Made by a program: the position numbers and the translations under genes. Positions 1 to 6,888 of a stretch of DNA of 29,129 nt are shown piece after piece (position 1 is the first letter of the stretch; each line of letters begins with the position of its first letter). Under the pieces are notes generated by a model, which worked only from the letters and a program-made list of their open reading frames with translations, was not told the origin of the DNA and searched no databases. This DNA is from Geminocystis sp050753365 (GTDB lineage Bacteria; Cyanobacteriota; Cyanobacteriia; Cyanobacteriales; Cyanobacteriaceae): contig NZ_JBLZFY010000055.1 in NCBI RefSeq assembly GCF_050753365.1, positions 1 through 29,129 of the forward strand. Direction: 5' to 3'.

Positions 1-135
1 GGTATTGAACAAATTATTAATGAAGCCCTTGGGGTTGATGATAGAGAAATTGTCTCACCTGGTCAAATAGTAAAAGCAATTATTCTCAATGGACTAGGGT
101 TTATTGGCTCTTCTACAGTAGTTATGATAAACTAA
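1..135 (+). pseudogene. DUF4277 (IS1634-like) transposase, N-terminal stub
   Basis: Frame 1 is open from the window edge and ends in TAA at 133-135. It encodes a stretch with GIEQIINEALG and GQIVKAIILNGLGF, which matches the N-terminal DUF4277 region of IS1634-type transposases common in cyanobacteria. Similarity stops right after LNGLGFI, exactly where the terminal repeat of an ISL3-like element starts (106). The last ten codons therefore come from the inserted element. The rest of the transposase is not found downstream, so this is a dead fragment. The family call rests on remembered motif resemblance. Confidence 0.6.
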
Positions 136-932
136 GTATAAAAATTTAGTCAACAAATGCTAAAATATTAAATGTTAAGCTCGATCGTATGATATTACTG
201 AGTAATAATATGGACAGTAAATCCTTGTGATTATTCAGTGGAAAATAGGAATAAAGAAACCATTACAAAATACTTGCTCAGTCTAGGTTCTGAAGTATTA
301 GAACAAATTGAAGAAGTGAGTATAGATTTATGGATAGGATATAAAACTGTGGCAGAAGAATTAATGCCTAATGCAAATATAATAGCAGATAGATTTCATA
401 TAATGAAACAAATAAATGAAGAATTAGATGCTTATAGAAAAAAGCAAAAAAGAGAGGTAGAGAAAATAGAAAATAAAACAGAAAGAGAAGAAAAATTAGA
501 AGGTTTAAAATATAGTAAATATCCTTTATTAAAAAAGAAAGAAGAACTCAATGAAGTGGAAAAAGAAAAATTAGAACAAGTGAAAAAAGTAGCCCCCTTA
601 CTCCTAGAAATGTATGAACAAAAAGAGGCATTGCGAGATATATTTAATAGTGAAATAAAAGAAGATGAGGCATTAGATAAAATAGGAAATTGGTTAGCAG
701 TAGCACAAAAATATTTTCCGAAAAGTTGTGAAACAATAAGGAGATGGATAGGGGAAATATTAGGTTATTTTGATAACAGAACAACTCAAGGTACTGTAGA
801 AGGAATTAATCAAAAAATTAAGTTGATTAAGAGAAGGGCTTACGGTATGACAAATTTTGAGAATTTTCGGCAAAGAATCCTCTTAAATTGGGCTGTATCT
901 TAACGATCGATCATAGCTACTGTAGAAGAGCC
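106..932 (+). mobile_element. Shortened ISL3-family element with 23-bp terminal inverted repeats
   Basis: The left end (106-128, starting GGCTCTTCTACAGTAG) and the right end (910-932, ending TGTAGAAGAGCC) are inverted copies that differ at one of 23 positions. GGCTCTT termini fit the ISL3 family, and the enclosed ORF is an ISL3 transposase C-terminus. The 827-bp length is short for ISL3 (usually about 1.3-1.5 kb) because the 5' part of the transposase is missing. The 8-bp flanks (98-105 and 933-940) do not match, so no target duplication survives. The element could now move only if supplied with transposase in trans. Confidence 0.75.
202..903 (+). pseudogene. ISL3 family transposase, C-terminal part
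   Basis: The frame is open from 202 and a GTG at 238 gives 221 residues. The core (IDLWIGYKTVAEELMPNA, then IADRFHIMKQIN) matches the DDE_Tnp_ISL3 catalytic domain. The second catalytic Asp (ADRFH) and the terminal Glu (TVEGINQKIKLIKRRAYG) are present. The N-terminal zinc-binding and HTH region and the first catalytic Asp are absent, about half of the usual 400 or more residues, so the enzyme cannot be active. The middle is Lys/Glu-rich and probably helical. It lies inside the ISL3 terminal repeats. Confidence 0.8.
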
Positions 933-1089
933 GTATTAATTACGCTAATTATTATTCTTGAGAGTAGGTTGTAACACGAAGATCGCTAACATAATCAACC
1001 TCCTCAACGAATTAGACTTTGTCTCTACTTTTTTGACTCAAATCCTTATATATTAAACATTTGAAGTTATTTTTCACTCTTTGACTTTT

Positions 1090-1812
1090 TCAAATAAGCG
1101 AACAATGAGAAATAAATAATAACGGTTTGTCTTTTAATGGGGCAAAAGCCTTAGTATCAAAACGATATAGCGTTGCAGGGCGCCCTGCCCCTTTATGGGC
1201 TTTTTCTCCTGTGTCGATTAAAAATCCTAGTTTCAGCAATCGTGAGCGAAAATTAGAGTAATCGGTGAAGTTTTCCCCTAAAACAGTGGTATAAAGTTGA
1301 TATAAATCGTAAAGGGTGAATAATTCTGGCAATACATCAAATGCGATCGGACTGTACTCTAATTTATTGCGCAATCTCTGATAGCCATATTCTAAAATAG
1401 AGTTGTGATCAAAGGCAAGGGTAGGGATAGCATCGAGATTAATCCACGCCACACTTTTAATATTTTTGGTAATAGTTGCATCTTCGTATCTCATCAAGGC
1501 AAAATAACTGACGGATAAATATCGATCGAACTGAGGATTGGAAGAATGATCAAAGGTGTATAATTGTTCTAAGTAAAGGTTATTAACGGTGATTTTTTCA
1601 GAAAGGATACGATAAGCGGCGGATTCTAAAGACTCCTGATATTTAACTAATGTACCGGGTAAACTCCAGTATTCTTTAAAAGGCTCTTCTTCCCGTTTTA
1701 CCAATAAAATTAGAAGTTGATTATTGATAGTATCCACGGAAAAGATAACGTTATCTACTCCTACTTTAAATTGCGCTAAATTTTGCTTCACTTTAACAAC
1801 TGGTTTCGTCAT
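1090..1812 (-). CDS. nrtR: NrtR-type Nudix-related transcriptional regulator of NAD metabolism
   Basis: The 240-residue protein has an N-terminal Nudix-like fold (about residues 15-150, with LILLVKREEEPFKEYWSLPG) and a C-terminal winged helix (about 160-230). This is the architecture of NrtR, which represses NAD biosynthesis genes and responds to ADP-ribose or related nucleotides. The Nudix box is degenerate: where an active enzyme has REXXEE, this one reads ESAAYRILSEKI, which fits a regulator that binds but does not hydrolyse. Its start lies inside the end of the upstream nadD-like gene (20-bp overlap), so the two are translationally linked. Regulation of NAD genes is inferred from family and context. 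Confidence 0.8.
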   Translation of the reverse strand: MTKPVVKVKQNLAQFKVGVDNVIFSVDTINNQLLILLVKREEEPFKEYWSLPGTLVKYQESLESAAYRILSEKITVNNLYLEQLYTFDHSSNPQFDRYLSVSYFALMRYEDATITKNIKSVAWINLDAIPTLAFDHNSILEYGYQRLRNKLEYSPIAFDVLPELFTLYDLYQLYTTVLGENFTDYSNFRSRLLKLGFLIDTGEKAHKGAGRPATLYRFDTKAFAPLKDKPLLFISHCSLI

Positions 1813-2368
1813 CCAAATATAAACGATTTTCTTTAATATAAGTCTTTACTTTATCAGTTAATACGGTTTCATCGTGATTATGACGATAATCAGTGGAAGA
1901 AAAAGGCGGTATTTCACAAGATGCCACTAAACATCCTCGACTTCGATCGTTAATTTTTTTTATGATTTCTTGCTCAATCATATACCCTTCTCTATGGATG
2001 AGTAAAACTTTTAATTGTCGCCACAGTTTTTCGGCTTCATACCATGTAAAAATCTGAGATGCTAAATCTCCACCTATCACCATCGTCAAATCCACATCTT
2101 CCCCCCATTTTTGCCTCGCTTTCCTTACAGTGTTAAGAGTCCGCCTATCGCTAATATCTTGACAATGAATAATGTTACTTAAATTAATATCTTCTAGCAA
2201 TAATTGCAACATTTTAGCTCGATCGACTAGACTGCAAGCATGAGTTTTAAAGGGGTTATCTGAGGCATATACCGCCACTAAATCATAATTTTGACTCAAA
2301 TAACCTAAAATGGTTTTGTGGGCAATGGTAGGGGGATCTGAGCTAGTGCCAAACAATGCAACAGTCAT
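1793..2368 (-). CDS. nadD: Nicotinate-nucleotide adenylyltransferase (NadD family)
   Basis: It would adenylate nicotinate mononucleotide to deamido-NAD in NAD synthesis. The N-terminal nucleotidyltransferase motif reads VALFGTSSDPPTIAHKTIL, the family's G-S-F-D-P-P-x-x-x-H signature with small changes. The C-terminal SSTxxR-like motif is SSTDYRHN. An in-frame ATG eight codons upstream (2392) is possible, but the ATG at 2368 puts the beta strand and motif directly at the N-terminus, as is usual for the family, and gives 191 residues. It overlaps nrtR by 20 bp. Divergence from canonical NadD leaves open a related nucleotidyltransferase function. Confidence 0.75.
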   Translation of the reverse strand: MTVALFGTSSDPPTIAHKTILGYLSQNYDLVAVYASDNPFKTHACSLVDRAKMLQLLLEDINLSNIIHCQDISDRRTLNTVRKARQKWGEDVDLTMVIGGDLASQIFTWYEAEKLWRQLKVLLIHREGYMIEQEIIKKINDRSRGCLVASCEIPPFSSTDYRHNHDETVLTDKVKTYIKENRLYLDDETSC

Positions 2369-2402
2369 ATATGAATTAAGATTTAGACTCACGTTATCGA
2401 GA

Positions 2403-2421
2403 TATAATTTTATTGATTATA
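2403..2421 (-). promoter_or_regulatory. AT-rich inverted repeat upstream of nadD-nrtR, possible operator/-10
   Basis: TATAAT and ATTATA are spaced by 7 bp (2403-2408 and 2416-2421), 35-55 bp before the nadD start. On the minus strand TATAAT could be a -10 element, though no good -35 is seen. The position suits autoregulation by NrtR, but the motif is short and AT-rich and could be chance. Confidence 0.25.
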
Positions 2422-2432
2422 AACTATCCTAT

Positions 2433-3608
2433 TTATTTTTTTAATTCTTCTTGAATCAATAAGTCACAAGATTTAATAATGATAATTTTATTATCTTCTA
2501 AAGGAAATAACTGACGATAATTATTAGTTTGAATAACTATTTTAAGATCACTTTTTTTTGCTTGTTGTGAATTATTAATAGCTTCGATCGCATCTTCTAA
2601 AGTTTCATCTTTTTTTTGTATCCTAATAGGTATAGGTTTATTATTAAATTGTCTTTTCAAAAAACCATCAATTCCATTATTTCTTTGTACGGGAATAGCA
2701 TTAATACTTTTTAATAAAAATAGTTCATCTTCAGATTTTTCTATATAACTTGTTTTTCCTTTTTCTAAAAGTTCAGAAGTTGTTATAATCATCTCATTTA
2801 ATCTTTTTTTAGTAAGTTCGATCGCATCTTCAGATATATCAATACCAATAAAATTACGATGTAAAGATTTAGCGGCTACACAAGTTGTACCACTACCACA
2901 GAAAGCATCTAAAACTAAATCCCCTTCATCAGTAGAAATATTAATAATTTGTTGTAAAAGTAAAACAGGTTTTTGCGTGGGATAACCAACTCTTTCTTTT
3001 GCTTTTGGATTTAAAAAAGGTATTTCCCAAACATCCGATAAAGGAACGCCTTTTTTCTCTTGAGCTAATATTATATTGCCATTTTTATCTTTTTTATATA
3101 CTGATTTTCCATAGCTATTTTTTTCTCTTAATTGCCATATTTGATCAACATTTGTTGTAGGAGAATAATCACTATAAATAGTGTTAAATTTAAAATCATC
3201 TGTTTTGGAGTAAAAATAAATAGTTTGATGGGAATTAAGTAAACCTTTTTTTGAATTTGACCATCTTTTATAAGACCAAATAATTTCACTCCTAAAATTG
3301 TCAGGTAAAAATATTTTATCTAATAACACTCTTAAATGATGAGAAGCTGATTTATCACAATGTAAAAAAATATTACCAGTTTTTTTTAATACCCTTTTGC
3401 ATTCTATTAAACATTTTTCCATCATTAATAAATAATCATTTAGACTATGCCAAACATCATCAAATTCATAATTAATAGAATTATCACGAGTTGTTAAAGA
3501 ATGTTTTTTTTGAGTAAAGAATGGCGGATCTAAATAAATTAAATCGATTATTTCTGAGTCAATTTTTTTTAACTCATCAAGACAATTTCCCTTAATTATT
3601 TTTTCCAT
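2433..3608 (-). CDS. Site-specific DNA methyltransferase, beta-class amino-MTase
   Basis: A 391-residue AdoMet-dependent MTase of the N6-adenine/N4-cytosine type. Catalytic motif IV (LDPPFF, residues 26-31) precedes the AdoMet-binding motif I (DAFCGSGTT, residues 234-242), the order that defines the beta class. PTQKP (210-214) is the usual motif before motif I. About 120 residues follow the MTase core and are not recognised. It starts 3 bp after the stop of an ApaLI-like restriction endonuclease that is now a pseudogene, so it would have been the protecting half of a type II system and is now an orphan. The reading frame is intact. Confidence 0.88.
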   Translation of the reverse strand: MEKIIKGNCLDELKKIDSEIIDLIYLDPPFFTQKKHSLTTRDNSINYEFDDVWHSLNDYLLMMEKCLIECKRVLKKTGNIFLHCDKSASHHLRVLLDKIFLPDNFRSEIIWSYKRWSNSKKGLLNSHQTIYFYSKTDDFKFNTIYSDYSPTTNVDQIWQLREKNSYGKSVYKKDKNGNIILAQEKKGVPLSDVWEIPFLNPKAKERVGYPTQKPVLLLQQIINISTDEGDLVLDAFCGSGTTCVAAKSLHRNFIGIDISEDAIELTKKRLNEMIITTSELLEKGKTSYIEKSEDELFLLKSINAIPVQRNNGIDGFLKRQFNNKPIPIRIQKKDETLEDAIEAINNSQQAKKSDLKIVIQTNNYRQLFPLEDNKIIIIKSCDLLIQEELKK

Positions 3609-3611
3609 AAT

Positions 3612-4402
3612 TTAACTTTTTTCTGGTGTTTTTTGATCGGCAATATCTATTAAAATCTGTTTTAAATCAAATCCTGTACGATTTTTAATAAAATCCCATG
3701 CTTCTTCTCCTGCATAATATTCTCCATTTACACCCTTGTAAACCGTTTCTAAGGTTTGTTGAATGTTGATAGCTCTTGTTCTCTTTGAGGATAATAAAAC
3801 ATTACTCTGATGGGTTTATATCCATGATTTTCGATCGCTTTTACCCTCCTATGCTCTTTGGTGATATGATCTCCGTCTGTAGTGGCATCTCTCCATTTAA
3901 TTTCTATAGCGTCATTGCCATCTAAAAAATCAATTTCAAAGGTTTTGGGTTTCGTACCAACAGAATTTTTAACAATAGTTTTTCTTCCTTGAGGATTGTT
4001 AAATAATCAACATAAAGAAGCAACTTCTTCTAAAAAAGAACCAGCATAATTATACAAAAACCTGCCAATATTTTGATATTCATCTATTTTTTGCCCTTCT
4101 TGACTGGTGATTCCTAAAACTCTATAAATTAAATAATGGGAAGTATCATCATTTTTCATTTCTTCTTTTCTTAAATCAATTTGTACTTTTAATTGAGAAG
4201 CATATTCTTCCGAAAGTAAATGAATTTGAGATATTAACAATTCTAATTGTTTCCCCTGTTTAATCGCATCGGTAATTTTGTTAAATTTATCCTGATTAAT
4301 TAATTCTAATAACTGTTGTTTTGTATTTTTACTTTGTATTTTAATACCATTTTTTTGACAATAAGTTTCAAGCTCTTTTTTATTTAAAGATTCTATTTTC
4401 AT
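3612..4402 (-). pseudogene. ApaLI-like type II restriction endonuclease, disrupted
   Basis: Reading from ATG 4402, the frame gives 131 residues and meets TGA at 4007-4009. The same frame continues with LFNNPQGRKTIVKNSVG, then FEIDF...AIEIKWRDATTDGDHI, a PD-(D/E)XK nuclease core (Asp, then Glu-Ile-Lys). Near 3773-3777 the frame shifts; the other frame carries the rest (AINIQQTLETVYKGVNGEYY...) to TAA at 3612-3614. So there is one nonsense mutation and one frameshift (two extra bases or one missing) in an otherwise complete gene of about 263 codons. The N-terminus (LNKKELETYCQKNGI) resembles a SAP-type DNA-binding helix pair. The ApaLI family call is from remembered resemblance of the core. Confidence 0.72.
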
Positions 4403-4414
4403 TTAGATTTACTA

Positions 4415-4762
4415 TTATTTTGATTCTAACCAATTGATTAAATTTCTTCTAACCTGTTTTAATCTTTGATATGAGATATTACCTAAACGTGCATTGATAA
4501 TCGATGAGTCAATAGTAGCTAATCTTCCTAATCGAATAACAGAAGTAACTTTTAAACCACTGGTGATATAATCATCATCGGAAGTTTTAATAATGATGTC
4601 AAAATCTTTTACGGCTTGATAAATACGAGAAGAAATTAAGGCTAATAATACATCATTTTTGCCATGAGGACTAATGACAACCACTAAAGCAGGGCGAAGT
4701 TTTCCTTCTTTTAAATTAGTTTGAGGAAAACGAATTAAAACTATATCTCCTGATTTTATCAT
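4415..4762 (-). CDS. MazF/PemK family mRNA interferase toxin
   Basis: This 115-residue protein starts GDIVLIRFPQTNLKEGKLRP, followed by ALVVV, the conserved beta-barrel opening of the PemK/MazF endoribonuclease family. Members cleave mRNA at short sequences and are held inactive by the partner antitoxin. Its ATG shares one base with the stop codon of the upstream antitoxin (TAATG), giving coupled translation. It lies 12 bp upstream of the broken restriction endonuclease on the same strand. No disruption is visible, so the toxin is probably still made and still needs its antitoxin. Confidence 0.85.
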   Translation of the reverse strand: MIKSGDIVLIRFPQTNLKEGKLRPALVVVISPHGKNDVLLALISSRIYQAVKDFDIIIKTSDDDYITSGLKVTSVIRLGRLATIDSSIINARLGNISYQRLKQVRRNLINWLESK

Positions 4763-4995
4763 TAATAAATTTCCTGAGCATCTTCTAAAGAATATTCAAT
4801 ATCATCATCATCTGAAAAAAATTGACTTAAACAAAATTCTTGCCATTCTTTTTTTTGCCAATCACTATATTCAGAAATATTTTTATCATAACTATTGCTA
4901 GTAATTAATGATGTAAATTGTGCGATTTTTTCTACAACATCATCAGGTAAATTATCAATTTGTTGATGCAGTGTTTCACGAGTATTGATTTTCAT
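4762..4995 (-). CDS. Antitoxin partner of the MazF/PemK toxin
   Basis: A 77-residue protein starting MKINTRETLHQQIDNLPDDV. It has an N-terminal helical stretch (LPDDVVEKIAQFTSLI) like those of small cyanobacterial antitoxin partners of PemK/MazF, and an acidic C-terminal half (FFSDDDDIEYSLEDAQEIY) of the kind that wraps around the toxin. It directly precedes and overlaps the toxin start. The role is assigned mainly from position and composition; the fold is not one of the well-known classes (no clear AbrB motif). Confidence 0.7.
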   Translation of the reverse strand: MKINTRETLHQQIDNLPDDVVEKIAQFTSLITSNSYDKNISEYSDWQKKEWQEFCLSQFFSDDDDIEYSLEDAQEIY

Positions 4996-5024
4996 AACTT
5001 CACTATAAATAAGTTTATAATTAT

Positions 5025-5246
5025 TTAAGCAAAAACAAAAGTTTTAGGTTGAGGTACAATTTTACCATCTTCTTGATATTCTTCTATAATTAATTGTAAA
5101 ACTTCTTGCCCATTTTTTAAGGCTTCTTCATAGGTTTCACCGTGAGTAATAGGTTGCATTTCATACTTAAAATCCGGCAAAAATACCACAAAACAGTTAT
5201 CTTCATCACTCCATTGAATAACGATCGTATATTCATAATCTGATCT
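5025..5246 (-). pseudogene. HicB-like antitoxin remnant without a start codon
   Basis: The minus frame from 5246 to the TAA at 5025 encodes YEYTIVIQWSDEDNCFVVFL, then PDF, ITHGETYEEALKNGQEVL and a short PQPKTF tail. This is a nearly complete HicB partial-RNase-H domain of about 70 residues. No ATG, GTG or TTG lies before the first beta strand, and a TAA stands four codons upstream of TATGAATAT. An ATG overlapping that point is in another frame. A frameshift or loss of the 5' end is likely. No HicA partner is next to it on this strand. Confidence 0.65.
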
Positions 5247-5323
5247 TTAACTGATTAATTTGTGTTCTCTGCTCTTCGTTTAGCTTAATTACTTTATCTT
5301 AAGTCTTTTAATCTTAAACCTTC

Positions 5324-5353
5324 TTGACATAGTATTAATAGTGATACTATAAT
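5324..5353 (+). promoter_or_regulatory. Sigma70-type promoter with inverted-repeat operator candidate for hicAB
   Basis: A perfect -35 TTGACA (5324-5329) is followed after 18 bp by a perfect -10 TATAAT (5348-5353), 17 bp before the hicA GTG. Between and overlapping them, ATAGTAT (5329-5335) and ATACTAT (5344-5350) form a perfect 7-bp inverted repeat with an 8-bp gap. A repressor bound there would block both promoter elements, which fits autorepression by the HicAB complex. The promoter is seen; the operator role is inferred. Confidence 0.65.
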
Positions 5354-5369
5354 TTTAGAAATTAAGTTC

Positions 5370-5624
5370 GTGATAAAAATAAAAAAACTTGTAGCTCAAA
5401 TAAGAAAAAACCCGCAAAATGTCAATTTCAATGATTTAGTTAAAGTATGTGATTATTATTTTGGCAAACCAAGACAACAAGGGACAAGTCATCGAGTCTA
5501 TAAAACACCTTGGCTAGGTGATCCTCGTGTCAACATTCAAGAAAAAAATGGAAAAGCAAAAGTTTATCAAGTAAAACAAGTATTAACTGCTATCGTAAAA
5601 ATAGAGGAAATAATCGATGATTAA
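5370..5624 (+). CDS. hicA: HicA family mRNA interferase toxin
   Basis: This 84-residue protein carries GTSHRVYKTPWLGDPRVNIQ (about residues 38-57). The GTSH motif holds the catalytic His of the HicA double-stranded RNA-binding-like fold, which cleaves mRNA independently of the ribosome. The start is GTG at 5370, 17 bp after a strong promoter; no in-frame ATG gives a better product. Its end overlaps the start of hicB by 8 bp, the normal toxin-first HicAB order. Confidence 0.85.
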   Translation: MIKIKKLVAQIRKNPQNVNFNDLVKVCDYYFGKPRQQGTSHRVYKTPWLGDPRVNIQEKNGKAKVYQVKQVLTAIVKIEEIIDD

Positions 5625-5943
5625 TCATGAACACTATAGTTATCGAGTAATTTGGTCAGCAGAAGATCAAGAATTTGTCGGATTATGTACCGAATTTCCC
5701 AGTTTATCTTACCTTGATGTCGATCGAATTAATGCTTTAGAAGGTATTACTAATTTAGTAAAAGAAGTTGTCGCAGATATGGAAGCCAACGGGGAAAATA
5801 TTCCCGAACCTATATCAGAAAAAACTTACAGTGGTAAACTTTTAGTGCGTATTCCTCCTGAACTTCACCGTCAACTAGCAAGAGAAGCTACGGAAGAAAA
5901 GATAAGTTTAAATCGTTATATTAGTAATAAATTAGCCTATTAG
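5617..5943 (+). CDS. hicB: HicB family antitoxin
   Basis: A 108-residue protein with an N-terminal partial RNase-H-like domain (YRVIWSAEDQEFVGLCTEFP, residues 9-28) and a C-terminal ribbon-helix-helix segment (LLVRIPPELHRQLAREATEE, then ISLNRYISNKL). The RHH part binds operator DNA, probably the inverted repeat in the promoter ahead of hicA. The gene overlaps hicA by 8 bp. It belongs to the longer RHH-bearing HicB type, unlike the short remnant at 5025-5246, so the two are not simple duplicates. Confidence 0.88.
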   Translation: MINHEHYSYRVIWSAEDQEFVGLCTEFPSLSYLDVDRINALEGITNLVKEVVADMEANGENIPEPISEKTYSGKLLVRIPPELHRQLAREATEEKISLNRYISNKLAY

Positions 5944-5966
5944 TTAATCGTATATTTCATAATTAA

Positions 5967-6752
5967 TTATCTTCCTGATTGATTAGTAACGAGGCAATCT
6001 TGCAAAAATGCTAAGGGATTACTCATATTTTCTGCAAATCCTAATATACCTTCATCTCGATGTTCATAAATTAGCTCTTGTTGGGCATTAAATAAAAAAG
6101 TACCTCCTCTTTGGGTGATATATCGATCGAACGGAACATAATTGCGCCAATATTTTAAAACTTCTACCATATTTTGTAAACGTAGAGTAGCTAATTCAAA
6201 AGGGCGTTGATAATTTTGTCCTGCTTTATTAAATAATGAGCCTTTAATGGGAGGAAAAGGTTTAATATTAATTTCCTGATTATTGCTGAATAATGGAGGG
6301 GCATTTTTATCCCCTAAATAACCTCGAAAAACTTCTTTAAGAGTTCCTTTACTGCCAATTCCAGCACACATTAACAATAAATTTAACCACGCATTTTGTG
6401 TCGCAGAAAATAAGGGAATACGCAAATTTAAACCTTGATATAACTTTAATTGTTGATGAATATTTGCTGTAGAATCAATAAATAAATTATCTTCACAAAA
6501 GCCAGTATATTGACAAAATTTTTTGCCAGATTCTCTATTGCCAATCCCGATCGATCTGACTACAATATTTTTAGAGGTAAATAAGTCTTTTTCCCGATTT
6601 AACCACCAAGCATACTCCAAACTATCAAAGTCACCCAGTTGGGGTAATATTGTCACTAAAATATAATTAGCTGACTCACACCCAGAAAAAATAGATATAA
6701 CTTTACCGTCACTAACTCTCTGTTTTTGGGTTAACAGACTGTACCGATAAAA
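5967..6752 (-). pseudogene. Peroxiredoxin-like (AhpC/TSA, PRXL2-type) protein, start codon lost
   Basis: From GTG 6656 the frame gives 229 residues, but the same frame is open for 32 more codons up to 6752 and encodes family-like sequence (QRVSDGKVISIFSGCESANY) before VTILPQLGDFDSLEYAWWLN. The true N-terminus therefore lies further upstream, yet a TAA (6753-6755) and the left end of a TnpB element cut it off, and no start codon exists in these 32 codons. The C-terminal part (GGTFLFNAQQELIYEHRDEG) matches thioredoxin-fold PRXL2-like proteins. If the GTG at 6656 is used, a shortened protein lacking the first strand could still be made. The family call is moderately sure; the loss of the start is visible. 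Confidence 0.65.
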
Positions 6753-6766
6753 TTAGACAATCTTAG

Positions 6767-6815
6767 AAAAAATTGGACATTTTTTGTGATTTTTGAGATA
6801 TTTGTCCAATTTTTT
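6767..6815. repeat. 13-bp perfect inverted repeat at the left end of the TnpB element
   Basis: AAAAAATTGGACA (6767-6779) and TGTCCAATTTTTT (6803-6815) are exact reverse complements around a 23-nt loop. It can form a hairpin of the sort recognised at IS200/IS605 ends, or two opposed protein-binding sites. It lies about 75 bp before the tnpB start. Confidence 0.7.
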
Positions 6816-6888
6816 TCAGGAATCACCATATTTCTTCTTCATGATATAATAATCCCAGATTCATTAATCGTCAAAATCATTCATTCCC

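Noticed and set aside
947..994. Fifteen-codon minus-strand ORF with GAGGAGG upstream
   Set aside because: The ribosome site is good, but the peptide is too short, no gene follows in a leader-like position, and chance is likely.
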